DNA of 52,426 nucleotides, taken from the NCBI RefSeq assembly GCF_900169365.1, contig NZ_FXZH01000026.1, positions 1 to 52,426 on the forward strand, given 5' to 3'. Positions 43,585-52,408 of this stretch are shown here, piece by piece (position 1 is the first letter of the stretch; every line of letters starts with the position of its first letter). Under the pieces are notes generated by a model that saw nothing but the letters and a program-made list of their open reading frames with translations, did not search any database and had not been told where the DNA came from. The position numbers and the translations under genes are program-made. The DNA comes from Brevibacterium sp. 239c (GTDB taxonomy: Bacteria > Actinomycetota > Actinomycetes > Actinomycetales > Brevibacteriaceae).

Positions 43585-44901
43585 GTGGCAGCGATCGACA
43601 AAGACATTCTCCGACTGGCACTTCCGGCCCTCGGAGCGCTGATCGCCGAACCCATCTTCCTGCTCTCTGACACGGCCATGGTCGGCCACCTCGGCGCCGG
43701 TGCTCTGGGATCGTTGGCGATTGCGTCGACGATCCTGCAGACCGTCCTCGGACTGATGATCTTCCTCGCCTACGCCACGACGCCTCGGGTCGCCAGGCGA
43801 ATGGGTGCTGGGGATCGCCCCGGTGCCATCAATGCGGGCTTCGACGGTATCTGGCTCGCACTGTGCACCTCGGTGGTGCTCTTGGTCATCGGATTGCCCC
43901 TGCTCAAACCACTGATCGCCGCGTTCGAGCCCGGCTCCGAGATCGCCGAGGGCGCACACTCCTACCTCGCCATCTCCTGGTGGGGACTGCCCTTCATGCT
44001 CGTCGTCATCGCCGCCACCGGGCTGCTGCGCGGGCTCCAGGACACGCGCACACCACTCATGGTGGCGGCGGCCGGATGCATCGCAAACATCGGGTTGAAC
44101 GCGCTCTTCATCTACGGCCTCGACATGGGCGTCGCGGGCTCCGCGCTGGGCACCGTGATCGCCCAAGCCGGCATGTGCTCCGTCTACGTGGTGATTTCGA
44201 TCAGAGCGGCACGACGATTCCACGCCACGCTCCGGCCCGACTGGTCCGGGGTGCTGTCCTCGGCGAAGACCTCCGGGTGGCTGTTGGTGCGCAATGCGTC
44301 CCTGCGCGCAGCACTGATCATCCTCATCTTCCTTGCCACGGCCATGGGAACGACCGAGCTCGCCGCAATCCAAGTCGCCCAGAGCCTCTTCTTCGCCCTC
44401 GCGCTCGCCCTCGACTCACTGGCCATCGCCGGCCAGGCCCTGATCGGACTGCAGCTGGGCGCACGGAAGGTCGACGCGGTGGCCGCGATCAATCGCAGGC
44501 TGTGTCTGTGGGGCGTCGTCTTCGGCATCGTCGTCGGACTCATCCTCTTCGCAGGTGCCGGAATCATTCCCAGCGGCTTCTCTTCGGACCCGGCTGTCGT
44601 CGCACTGATGACGAGCCTGCTTCCCGTGCTCGCCCTGAGCATGCCCATCGCCGGCTATGTCTTCGTCCTCGATGGTGTCCTCATGGGAGCCGAGGACGCC
44701 AGATATCTCGCTCTGGCACAATTGGTTGCAGTGGCCGGATATGCGATTCTGCTGATTCCGATCGTCCTCTACTGGCCCGGTGCTCTGGGACTGTGGGCTG
44801 CGTTCTGCATTGGCTTCGTCGGCCTCCGTGCGCTGACTTTGGGATGGCGCGTGCGCAACCGCAGGTGGATCGCTCGGGCGGTCGAGAAAGGAACCTCATG
44901 A
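43585..44901 (+). CDS. MATE-family efflux transporter (DinF-like)
   Basis: Twelve-helix multidrug and toxin extrusion transporter (438 aa), exporting drugs or metabolites with H+ or Na+. The family start is typical: ILRLALPALGALIAEPIFLL, then SDTAMVGHLGAGALGSLAIA (about residues 29-48). The repeat in the second half (LRAALIILIFLATAMGT, then ALDSLAIAGQALIGLQLGA near 272-290) matches DinF-type members. The gene overlaps the GNAT acetyltransferase by 4 nt. Confidence 0.9.
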   Translation: MAAIDKDILRLALPALGALIAEPIFLLSDTAMVGHLGAGALGSLAIASTILQTVLGLMIFLAYATTPRVARRMGAGDRPGAINAGFDGIWLALCTSVVLLVIGLPLLKPLIAAFEPGSEIAEGAHSYLAISWWGLPFMLVVIAATGLLRGLQDTRTPLMVAAAGCIANIGLNALFIYGLDMGVAGSALGTVIAQAGMCSVYVVISIRAARRFHATLRPDWSGVLSSAKTSGWLLVRNASLRAALIILIFLATAMGTTELAAIQVAQSLFFALALALDSLAIAGQALIGLQLGARKVDAVAAINRRLCLWGVVFGIVVGLILFAGAGIIPSGFSSDPAVVALMTSLLPVLALSMPIAGYVFVLDGVLMGAEDARYLALAQLVAVAGYAILLIPIVLYWPGALGLWAAFCIGFVGLRALTLGWRVRNRRWIARAVEKGTS

Positions 44902-45593
44902 ACGAACGTCAGAATCAGGAGCCCGCCGAGGTGGGCCGCCGGTCCGCACTCAAATCGAGGATCCGTCCGTTGAGCGCGCAGACCCCGGACGAGGTGTTTC
45001 TGCCCTTCCTCGACCTGTGCTTCAACTGGTCGATGGACAAACCGCGGATTGAGGTCGACGAGCTCCGCGAGCGTGACGATGCAGCCTTCTACTTCAAGGA
45101 CTGGGGACGCGACGGTGACATCGCGGTCGCGGCCTATGCGAAGGCCCCGAACGGAAGAGAATCCTCCGAAGACTCCGCTGCCGGAGAATCCGCCCCAGAG
45201 ATCGTCGGTCTCGCGTGGCTGCGGCTGGCCGCATTCGATGCCGTGATCGAGAAATCGAACGAGGCCACCAGCACCACCACCGGCACCACCGGCACCACCG
45301 CCGGCACCACCGGCGGCACCACCGCCGAGGTGGGGTCGCGGTTCACCGGATACGGCTGGGTGGCCGCGGACATTCCCGAACTGTCGATGGCGGTCCTGCC
45401 CGAGCACCAGTCCCAGGGCATCGGCGGCATGCTCCTCGAAGTCGTGTGCACATTGGCGAAGATGAGCGGATTCCCTGCCGTCAGCCTGTCGGCCGAAGAC
45501 GGAAACGGCGCGGCTCGCCTCTACCACGACCACGGATTCGTCACTGTTGGACGCAATGGGGATGCAGACATCCTCGTACGTCAGCTCAAGTAA
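44898..45593 (+). CDS. GNAT-family N-acetyltransferase with Thr/Gly insertion
   Basis: Acetyl-CoA dependent acetyltransferase (231 aa) of unknown substrate. Motif A for CoA binding is LSMAVLPEHQSQGIGGMLLE, with the Q/RxxGxG/A pattern QSQGIG, near residues 173-180. The C-terminal motif is AARLYHDHGFVTVG. A low-complexity run of Thr and Gly (about residues 123-142) interrupts the domain and is encoded by ACC/GGC repeats. The ATG overlaps the MATE stop by 4 nt with AAAGGAA upstream, so the two are translationally coupled and may act in one resistance function. Confidence 0.85.
   Translation: MNERQNQEPAEVGRRSALKSRIRPLSAQTPDEVFLPFLDLCFNWSMDKPRIEVDELRERDDAAFYFKDWGRDGDIAVAAYAKAPNGRESSEDSAAGESAPEIVGLAWLRLAAFDAVIEKSNEATSTTTGTTGTTAGTTGGTTAEVGSRFTGYGWVAADIPELSMAVLPEHQSQGIGGMLLEVVCTLAKMSGFPAVSLSAEDGNGAARLYHDHGFVTVGRNGDADILVRQLK
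45268..45330 (+). repeat. Threonine-glycine codon repeats in GNAT gene
   Basis: Imperfect repeats of ACCACCGGC encode the Thr/Gly-rich loop. The array probably arose by slippage in units of whole codons. Confidence 0.75.
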
Positions 45594-45603
45594 CCGAGCC
45601 AGG

Positions 45604-45649
45604 GCCGGACAACCTCGGCGAGGCTACAGCCGGACAACCTCGGCGAGGC
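45604..45649. repeat. Two copies of a 21-bp unit containing a palindrome
   Basis: GCCGGACAACCTCGGCGAGGC occurs at 45604-45624 and 45629-45649. Each copy contains the palindrome CCTCGGCGAGG. They lie 11 nt after the GNAT stop and may act as paired short terminator stems. Confidence 0.75.
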
Positions 45650-45838
45650 CGAAGTGTCGAGGAGGACGTCCTACAGGTGTGCGTCTCGGACCGTGAACAT
45701 CTTCACTATGGTGTATGCACTTCACTATTCTTAAGCCGGAGCATGACGAGACGCAGATGTCCGTGATAGAGCTGAACCACGGGCATGAAGCACGTCGCCC
45801 GCACGATTTTCAATGATGAAATGATGAGGAGAACGCCA
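45650..45838. promoter_or_regulatory. Upstream region of the amidohydrolase gene
   Basis: The spacer holds the amidohydrolase promoter. CTTCACTAT occurs at 45701-45709 and 45720-45728, a 19-nt direct repeat that may bind a regulator. I cannot assign firm -35 and -10 elements. The frame of the amidohydrolase is open back to 45785, but without a ribosome site. Confidence 0.35.
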
Positions 45839-47053
45839 ATGGTCACAGTCTTCAAGAACGCCAAGGTCTTCGACGGAACCAGGTTCCTCGCCGGGCTGCG
45901 AGATGTCGTCGTCGACGGGGGAGTGATCTCTGCGATCACCGAGGGCGGTCAGGGCTCACATGATGCCGGTGACAGCTATGTCGATTGCGCCGGCCAGACG
46001 ATCATCCCCGGCGTCATCGACGCCCACGTGCATCTGATGAGCACAGGCGCCAACAACTCTTCGTCGTTCCATGATCCGTTCTCGCTGCAGTTCTACAACT
46101 CCGTTCAGAATATGGAGAAGACGCTCAAGGGTGGGGTGACGACCGTGCGCGATGCCGGTGGCACCGACCTCGGCGCGAAGGTTGCTATCGAGTCGGGCGT
46201 CGTCCGTGGGCCTCGCCTGTCGATCGCGATCAACATCATGTCCCAGACGGGTGGGCATGGCGACTTCCACTTGGTCTCCGGCGCCGATTCTCCGTTCCTC
46301 GCCCCACACCCGGGCCGGCCCTCAGGCGTGGCCGATGGGCTCGAAGGCGTGCAGCGCAAGACTCGCGAGCTCCTACGGGCCGGCGCCGATCACATCAAGA
46401 TCTGTTCGACCGGTGGTGTGCTCTCACCGCGAGATGATCCTCGACACTCCCAGTTCACCGAGGCAGAGATCGCCGTCATCGTCGCCGAGGCGGCCGCCCA
46501 AGGTGCGCACGTCATGTCCCATGCCCAGGGCGCACCAGGAATCAAGAACGCCGTCCGCGCAGGAGTGCGCTCCATCGAACACGGCATCTACCTCGACGAC
46601 GAAGCCATCGACCTGATGCTCGAGGCCGGCACCTTCCTGGTCCCGACCCTGCAGGCTCCGCAGGCAGTGATCAAGGTTGCCGAGGCTGGTTCGGCCCTGC
46701 CCCAGTCCGTGGTCGACAAGGCCCACTCGGTCATCGAGGCTCACTATGAGTCGATCGCGAAGGCCCATGAGGCGGGGGTCAAGATCGTGATGGGCACCGA
46801 TGCTGGTGTCGGCCCGCATGGTGAGAACCTGGAAGAGATCAGTCTCCTCGCGGGAGTCGGCCTCTCCACGACTGAAGCACTCGCAGCCGGAACGTCCGTC
46901 GCAGCAGAACTCCTGGGCCACGACAACGTCGGCCGGATCGATGTGGGGGCGCTCGCCGACCTCGTGGTCATCGACGGAGACCTCAGCACCCAGGACGTTA
47001 AGGGGATCGAGTCCCGAGTGAGCTCGGTGCACCTGGGCGGCGAGCTCGTCTGA
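45839..47053 (+). CDS. Metal-dependent amidohydrolase (imidazolonepropionase/prolidase-like)
   Basis: Zinc hydrolase (404 aa) of the amidohydrolase superfamily. Metal ligands are visible: His63 and His65 in DAHVHL, the carbamylated-lysine candidate Lys187 in DHIKICSTGGV, His228 in MSHAQG, His248 in IEHGIYL and Asp321 in MGTDAG. The set suits a binuclear enzyme of the imidazolonepropionase-like or Xaa-Pro dipeptidase-like branch. I chose ATG 45839 because GAGGAG lies seven bases upstream and the residues after it match family starts. The substrate is unknown, since no pathway genes are adjacent. Confidence 0.88.
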   Translation: MVTVFKNAKVFDGTRFLAGLRDVVVDGGVISAITEGGQGSHDAGDSYVDCAGQTIIPGVIDAHVHLMSTGANNSSSFHDPFSLQFYNSVQNMEKTLKGGVTTVRDAGGTDLGAKVAIESGVVRGPRLSIAINIMSQTGGHGDFHLVSGADSPFLAPHPGRPSGVADGLEGVQRKTRELLRAGADHIKICSTGGVLSPRDDPRHSQFTEAEIAVIVAEAAAQGAHVMSHAQGAPGIKNAVRAGVRSIEHGIYLDDEAIDLMLEAGTFLVPTLQAPQAVIKVAEAGSALPQSVVDKAHSVIEAHYESIAKAHEAGVKIVMGTDAGVGPHGENLEEISLLAGVGLSTTEALAAGTSVAAELLGHDNVGRIDVGALADLVVIDGDLSTQDVKGIESRVSSVHLGGELV

Positions 47054-47093
47054 GGCGAGACTTCCGGCGGCTGTGTACCGGGAGGCGAGAGGA

Positions 47094-47126
47094 CGCCAGG
47101 TGAGGGCAGACTAACCTCACCTGGCG
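47094..47126. terminator. Perfect inverted repeat after the amidohydrolase gene
   Basis: CGCCAGGTGAGG (47094-47105) pairs with CCTCACCTGGCG (47115-47126), a 12-bp perfect stem with a 9-nt loop. It sits 40 nt after the amidohydrolase stop. No T-tract follows. A TACAAT hexamer begins at 47127, so it may also act as an operator for the next gene. Confidence 0.55.
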
Positions 47127-47191
47127 TACAATCGTGGCGTGAGCAATCGAAACCATCCGTGCAGCGCCAAAGGCCGGGACGACGAGTCACG

Positions 47192-47692
47192 ATGAACCCT
47201 CTGAATTGGTCATTTCCCATCGTCGTCACCTGGCTCATCCTGTTCGGCATCATCCTGGCCCGCGCAGGCGGAACGTTCCTGCTGGGACGATTGGCGCGCA
47301 GAGGCATCCGAAAGATCGAACGCATCGATAGGATCATGTCCGGCCCGAAATATCGGAAAGCTGAGGCCGCGATCGAGCGTTATGGCGCACCGGTGATCGC
47401 CCTGAGCTTCCTCATGATCGGGGTGCAGACCGTGCTCAATCTGGCTGCCGGAACCAGCGGCATGAGCTACCGTCGCTATCTGCCCGCGCTCGTCGTCGGC
47501 GGTTCGCTGTGGGCACTGATCTATTCGACGGTCGGACTCATCGGCTTCAAGGCCTTGGCCACCGCCTACCAGGCTGAGCCTGGACTGACGGTCGGATTGG
47601 GTGCCTGCTTCGTGCTGGCCATTGCCGGCCTGCTCATCGGGCTGAAGAAGAAGGACGCGCAGACCGAGTCCGCCGCCGATAGCCCGGCGTGA
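47192..47692 (+). CDS. DedA-family-like membrane protein
   Basis: Small membrane protein (166 aa) resembling the DedA/SNARE-associated (VTT) family, some members of which move phospholipids or lipid carriers. Segments are VTWLILFGIILARAGGTFLLG (about 12-32), a basic stretch (RRGIRKIERIDRIMSGPKYRK), then IALSFLMIGVQTVLNLAAG and ALVVGGSLWALIYSTVGLIG, and a last helix. The GTG at 47159 is an alternative start without a ribosome site. TACAAT (47127-47132) may be its -10. It is shorter than typical DedA proteins. Confidence 0.7.
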   Translation: MNPLNWSFPIVVTWLILFGIILARAGGTFLLGRLARRGIRKIERIDRIMSGPKYRKAEAAIERYGAPVIALSFLMIGVQTVLNLAAGTSGMSYRRYLPALVVGGSLWALIYSTVGLIGFKALATAYQAEPGLTVGLGACFVLAIAGLLIGLKKKDAQTESAADSPA

Positions 47693-47722
47693 CCAGGCCA
47701 CCCCGGCACAGCCTCGGCGGAT

Positions 47723-49186
47723 TCAGTCGCGCGGATGTACGGTGAGCTCCTCCGTCATGTCCTCCAGCTCGATTCCCTTCGTCTCGGGCACCTTCCACCA
47801 GACGAAGAAGAACGAGAGCATCGCGAAGAACGCGTAGAAGCCGTAAGCCAAGGTCAGGCTGATATCGGCGAAGATCGGGAATGTCGTAGAGATCGCGAAG
47901 TTCGCGATCCACTGGGCTGCGGCAGCCACAGCCAGGGCACCGGCACGGATCCGGTTGGGGAACATCTCGCCCAGCAGCACCCACACCAGAGGGCCCCAGG
48001 TGGCACCGAATCCGACAACGAAGACATTCGCTGAGATCAGCGCGATGATCGACCACGGAGCACCCAACTGAGCACTGGTGGTGCCATCGGCCGCGGTGGC
48101 GAGTTCGGCGAACGAGAACGACACCGCCATCGTGGCCAAAGAGATTCCCATCAGGAACGAACCGACCAGCAGCATTTTGCGACGCCCGACCTTGTCGACG
48201 AGCAGAATCGCCACGATCGTCACGACGATGTTCGTCACCGAGGTGATGACGGAGGTCAAAAGGGCACTGGACTCATCGAATCCGACCGACTTCCACAGCG
48301 TCGTCGAGTAGTAGAAGATGACGTTGATGCCGACGAACTGCTGGAAGACGGACAACAGGATTCCGATCCAGACGATCGGCTTGAGGCCGAACCATTTGCC
48401 GATGAGGTCTTTGAAGGACTCTTTGTCTTCGCGTCGGATCGAGTCGCGGATCCGTTCGATAAGAGAATCGGTGTCGGTGACTCCGGTGAAGACACGCAGA
48501 ACTCGTGCGGCCTCATCTTCTTTGCCACGGGCCACCAGGAACCGTGGGGACTCCGGAAGGCCGAGAGCCATGAGCCCGTAGACCAGAGCCGGCAGCGCCT
48601 CGACCATGAACATCCAGCGCCAGGTCTCGATTCCGAACCACAGAGGATCGGCGGCTCCGCCGGACAGCGAGGCCAGGAGCGCGTTCGACAGGAGGGCCGC
48701 GAAGATACCGGTCACGATCGCCAGCTGCTGCAGCGAACCGAGGCGACCGCGCACCCGGGCGGGGGACACCTCGGCGATATAGGCAGGAGCGATGACGGAT
48801 GCGGCACCCACGCCGAGCCCGCCGACCATACGCCAGATGATGAGATCCGTGACCCCGAAGGCCAGTCCCGAGCCGATGGCGGAGGCGAAGAACAGGGCCG
48901 CGGCGACGACCATGACCGGGAGTCTGCCGTAGCGATTGGCCAGAGAGCCCGCGAACCACGCACCAAGTGCGCAGGCCAACAGCGCCGAGGAGACCGCGAA
49001 GCCCTTCAGCCCGGCACTGAGGGCGAACTCCTCGGCCAGGGCGTCGACGGCGCCGTTGATGACAGCCGTGTCGAAGCCGAAGAGGAACCCGCCCAGCGCA
49101 GCCGCCAGCGAGATTCCGACGATCCGGGAGTTCACCCGTTCTCGACCGTGCAGTCTGACTTCTGCGGACGATTCGTTCTGAGACAA
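47723..49186 (-). CDS. MFS sugar porter
   Basis: Major facilitator of the sugar porter family (487 aa), importing a sugar or polyol with H+. Twelve helices are present. The family signatures are GRLPVMVVAAALFF, the PESPRFLVARGKEDEA loop near residue 213, VGRRKMLLVGS near 327 and PETKGIELEDM at the C-terminus. I chose TTG 49186, because AGGAGG lies eight bases upstream. The frame is open back to GTG 49255, but that start has no ribosome site. The gene is divergent from the NhaD-like antiporter. Confidence 0.88.
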   Translation of the reverse strand: MSQNESSAEVRLHGRERVNSRIVGISLAAALGGFLFGFDTAVINGAVDALAEEFALSAGLKGFAVSSALLACALGAWFAGSLANRYGRLPVMVVAAALFFASAIGSGLAFGVTDLIIWRMVGGLGVGAASVIAPAYIAEVSPARVRGRLGSLQQLAIVTGIFAALLSNALLASLSGGAADPLWFGIETWRWMFMVEALPALVYGLMALGLPESPRFLVARGKEDEAARVLRVFTGVTDTDSLIERIRDSIRREDKESFKDLIGKWFGLKPIVWIGILLSVFQQFVGINVIFYYSTTLWKSVGFDESSALLTSVITSVTNIVVTIVAILLVDKVGRRKMLLVGSFLMGISLATMAVSFSFAELATAADGTTSAQLGAPWSIIALISANVFVVGFGATWGPLVWVLLGEMFPNRIRAGALAVAAAAQWIANFAISTTFPIFADISLTLAYGFYAFFAMLSFFFVWWKVPETKGIELEDMTEELTVHPRD

Positions 49187-49405
49187 GCGGGTCTCCTCCT
49201 GAGGATGACATTCGGCGCACGGGGCGAATGCGATGTCGATGAGCTGCACCCCCACGCTATGCCACCGACAAGCTGTTGAGCACGCGACTGTCCGAGACGT
49301 GGGTCACTGCGGGGATTGGATCCGATTGTCAGTAGAGTGGTGCCACGTCAACGTCGACGAGCTCGGTGGAACTCGTCATCACCAATATGAGAAAGGGACC
49401 GCCGG

Positions 49406-50836
49406 ATGGCTGTTGCCTGGTGGAGTATTCTCCCGTTCGTTCTGCTGTTGGGTTGCATCGCGGTCCTGCCGCTCATCCCGGCCACTGAGAAGATCTGGGA
49501 CCGCAACCTCGTCAAGCTCATTGTGGCGTTGGTCCTCGGTGTTCCCATCGCCGTGTGGTTCGTCATCGGCGGAGCCGGTTTCACCGTCTCCGAAGCCTTG
49601 GTGGAGTACTTCCAATTCATCGTCTTGGTCGGCAGCCTGTTCGTGGCCTCGGGAGGAATCTTCCTCGTCGGCGACATCAAGGCCACGCCGAAGAACAATA
49701 CGATCTTCTTGGCGATCGGCGGAGTGCTGGCATCGTTCATCGGCACTACTGGTGCGGCCATGCTCCTCATCCGGCCGATCCTCAACACCAACCAGGACCG
49801 CAGACACCGGACCCACACTGTCGTCTACACGATCTTCATCGTGGCCAACTGCGGCGGACTCCTGACCCCGCTGGGGGACCCGCCCCTCTTCCTCGGGATG
49901 CTGCGCGGGGTTCCGTTCGAATGGACCTTCGGACTGTGGCCCTATTGGCTGTTCGTCAATGCGCTGCTCCTGATCAGCTTCTACGCCCTGGATCGCAAAA
50001 TGTATGCGAAGGAGCCCGCCGAGGGGCTGGCGAAGGATGCGGAGTACGCCACCAAACTGGGGCTGCGCGGGGCGAGCGGACTCGCCTTCCTCGCCGTCAT
50101 CATCATCGCCGTCGCGTTCATCCCCTCGATCGACATGCATGCGGTCGAATCCGGACATGCAAGCGTGTCCCAGTACGTTCCCTGGCGTGAGCTCGTCATG
50201 CTCGCAGCGGCCATCGCATCATTCCTCTTCGGAGACCGCGGTGCCCGCTTCAACCTCAACAAATTCACGTGGGCTCCGATTCTGGAAGTCGGAGCACTGT
50301 TCATCGGCATCTTCCTCACGATGATGCCCGCACTGGCCTATCTTGGCCAGATCGCACATCGGATCCCGCTCAATGAGATCTCCCTGTTCGTATTCACCGG
50401 TGGTCTGTCCTCGGTGCTCGACAATGCTCCGACCTATGTGACTTTCTTCGAAATGGCCTCTCAAGTGCCGGGAGAGCCACGGGTGGCCGGCGTCGCCGAG
50501 ACTCTCCTGATCGCGGTGTCCCTGGGTGCAGTCATGGGCGGAGCTCTGACCTATATCGGCAACGGCCCGAACTTCATGGTGAAATCCGTCGCGGATTCGG
50601 CCAACGTGGAGATGCCGAGCTTCGGCGGCTATGTCGGGTGGTCGATGGTCCACCTGGCCCCGATCCTGGCTGCGATGGTGCTGCTGTTCATGACCGACGG
50701 TGTGTGGTGGAAGCTGCTCGGCGTTCTGGTGACCCTGCTCGTGCTCGGGCGGGCCAGTCTGAATGTGCGGGAAGGCAGACTTGAGTCGAAGAAAGGAGCG
50801 AGCTCGAACGACCGGGCCAGTGAGCCCGGCGAATGA
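49406..50836 (+). CDS. NhaD/citrate-type sodium:proton antiporter
   Basis: Polytopic membrane protein (476 aa) of the ion transporter superfamily, similar to proteins annotated as sodium:proton antiporter or ArsB/NhaD-like. It has about twelve helices. Notable stretches are NTIFLAIGGVLASFIGTTGA (about 92-111), ANCGGLLTPLGDPPLFLGML (about 148-167), where the TPLGDPP motif is typical of NhaD-type proteins, and GGALTYIGNGPNFMVKSVAD near 379-398. The ATG follows GAAAGGGACC. The stop overlaps the next MFS gene by 4 nt. Na+/H+ exchange is the likely role. Confidence 0.82.
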   Translation: MAVAWWSILPFVLLLGCIAVLPLIPATEKIWDRNLVKLIVALVLGVPIAVWFVIGGAGFTVSEALVEYFQFIVLVGSLFVASGGIFLVGDIKATPKNNTIFLAIGGVLASFIGTTGAAMLLIRPILNTNQDRRHRTHTVVYTIFIVANCGGLLTPLGDPPLFLGMLRGVPFEWTFGLWPYWLFVNALLLISFYALDRKMYAKEPAEGLAKDAEYATKLGLRGASGLAFLAVIIIAVAFIPSIDMHAVESGHASVSQYVPWRELVMLAAAIASFLFGDRGARFNLNKFTWAPILEVGALFIGIFLTMMPALAYLGQIAHRIPLNEISLFVFTGGLSSVLDNAPTYVTFFEMASQVPGEPRVAGVAETLLIAVSLGAVMGGALTYIGNGPNFMVKSVADSANVEMPSFGGYVGWSMVHLAPILAAMVLLFMTDGVWWKLLGVLVTLLVLGRASLNVREGRLESKKGASSNDRASEPGE

Positions 50837-52101
50837 GCCATCGGCCCAACTCCGGTGTACGCCCGCTTGCCGGCGTCGGACTCTACTTCGGCTGCAACGG
50901 CCTAGTGTTCGCGGCGCTGCTGCCGTGGTATCCGCTGCTGGTCGAGCGGCTGGGACTGAACTCCTGGGAGTTCGGGCTCGTCGTCGCATCGTTCGCCCTC
51001 GGTGCGATCGTCTCCTCTGTTGCACCAGCACACCTGATCTCACGGTTCGGAGCCAATACCGTCGTCATCGGGGGTACCGTCCTGTTGGGGCTGTCTGCTG
51101 CGGCCACCGCGTGGTCCGTCAACGGTCTGATGATGGCCGTGTGCCTCTTCTTCGTCGGCTTCTTCGATGCGATCGTGGATGTGGCCCAGAACGTCGTCGG
51201 CATCGGGGTGCAGGAGAGCCAGTCGCGCGTCATCCTCTCATCCATGCATGCGCTGTGGAGTCTGGGCGGACTCGTCAGTGGCGCGGCCGCCACGGTTGCC
51301 GCGGCAAATGGCATGGATATGAGGGCGTACCTGGGACTGATCATGGTGGTGTCCATCATCGTGATCATGCTCGCACGTCGGCTGGTCGGAGACGCCGACG
51401 CTCGCAGTCATCCAGAGAACTCCGGTGGAGCTGACGACACCGGTGCTGATCACGGCGCCGAGGCTGGTGTTGTTGAGGGTGCCGAGGCAAGTGCTGACGC
51501 AAGTGAGACAGCAGGTGCCAAGCGACCCAGTTCAAAGCGTGCCATCCTGCTTATGGCCCTGCCGTTGGCCGTCGTGGCAATCTGTGGGACGGCGGTCGAA
51601 GATATCGCGAACAACTGGTCCGCGATCGCCGCGGTGGAATTCGGCGGTGTACCCGTAGCCACTGCCGGGATCGCATTCAGCGTGGTCATCGGCAGCCAAT
51701 GCCTTGGTCGCTTCAGCGGCGACCTCCTCGTCCAGCGTTTCGGTTCCGGTCGGATAGCTCGCCTCGGGGGAGGTCTCATCGCGGTTGGTGGGATTGGTGT
51801 CGTCGCCGCCACCGAGCCGGTTCTGCTGTTGGCAGGTCTTGCCTTGATGGGATACGGCTCAGCGACGCTTGTCCCGGGCGCGCTCGGGGCAGCAGCTCAC
51901 ATTCCGGGTGTGGGGCGGGCCGGCGGCGTGACCCTGGTCAACTGGATCATGAGGGTCGGCTATCTGGGGACCAGCCCGTTGGTCGGAATCATCGCCAGCA
52001 TCGGCAGTCTGCGCTGGGGGCTGTCACTGCTGATCGTCATCGGTGCAGTCACAATGATCTTCGCCGGCCGGCTCGGAACTGTGCCGAGGCGATCGGACTG
52101 A
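50833..52101 (+). CDS. MFS transporter
   Basis: Major facilitator protein (422 aa) with about twelve helices and a hydrophilic Ala/Gly/Asp/Glu-rich central loop (about residues 194-235). Residues near 10-45 (VGLYFGCNGLVFAALLPWYPLL) and the GRFSGDLLVQRFG stretch after helix 8 fit MFS members of the fucose-permease-like or bacteriocin-type exporter branch. It overlaps the antiporter gene by 4 nt, so the two are coupled. The substrate is unknown. Confidence 0.85.
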   Translation: MSHRPNSGVRPLAGVGLYFGCNGLVFAALLPWYPLLVERLGLNSWEFGLVVASFALGAIVSSVAPAHLISRFGANTVVIGGTVLLGLSAAATAWSVNGLMMAVCLFFVGFFDAIVDVAQNVVGIGVQESQSRVILSSMHALWSLGGLVSGAAATVAAANGMDMRAYLGLIMVVSIIVIMLARRLVGDADARSHPENSGGADDTGADHGAEAGVVEGAEASADASETAGAKRPSSKRAILLMALPLAVVAICGTAVEDIANNWSAIAAVEFGGVPVATAGIAFSVVIGSQCLGRFSGDLLVQRFGSGRIARLGGGLIAVGGIGVVAATEPVLLLAGLALMGYGSATLVPGALGAAAHIPGVGRAGGVTLVNWIMRVGYLGTSPLVGIIASIGSLRWGLSLLIVIGAVTMIFAGRLGTVPRRSD

Positions 52102-52130
52102 GAGTCGCGTGTCGCGTTACAGGTCAGAAC

Positions 52131-52408
52131 GTGTGCACGATGTCGTGAGACATACCCCTGAAAGTGTGCACGATGTCGTGAGACATGAGTGAGTCAGAAA
52201 TGAGAAATGTGCCGCGACATCGAGTGAACGATGTCGCGACACATTCCCCCGCAAGCGGGAGGGACCCCCTCATGGTCGGGCTAGCGGTGTCTGGTTGCAC
52301 GACATCGTTCACTCCTGTCTCACGACATCGATCACTGACTGTGTCACGACATCATGCACACCCTGTGTCGCGACATCCTTCACCACCTGTCTCACGACAT
52401 CGTTCACA
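52131..52408. repeat. Array of CGACATC-core motifs, partly 24-nt phased
   Basis: Nine copies of a motif close to TGTCTCACGACATCGTTCAC lie in 278 nt. Two are identical reverse copies (52131-52153 and 52164-52186). Two form a 17-bp inverted repeat with a 6-nt spacer (52206-52222 and 52229-52245). Five follow in direct orientation with CGACATC cores starting at 52300, 52323, 52347, 52371 and 52395. The region starts 29 nt after the MFS stop and runs to the window end without a coding frame. It may be the terminal region of an insertion sequence or a multi-site protein-binding array. Confidence 0.85.
52206..52245. repeat. Inverted repeat inside the motif array
   Basis: AATGTGCCGCGACATCG (52206-52222) and CGATGTCGCGACACATT (52229-52245) are reverse complements with one mismatch, spaced by 6 nt. 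A second small hairpin, CCCGCAAGCGGG, follows near 52249-52260. Confidence 0.8.

Noticed and set aside
47106..47126. Iron-box (DtxR/IdeR-like) operator
   Set aside because: CTAACCTCACC resembles half of such a site, but the symmetric half does not match. A plain inverted repeat is the simpler reading.
52124..52312. A 62-codon minus-strand frame across the motif array
   Set aside because: Its sequence is made by the repeated motif (repeated SHDIVHTF) and has no coding support.
52131..52408. CRISPR array at the window end
   Set aside because: Motif copies are in both orientations and spaced only 23-24 nt, without unique spacers.
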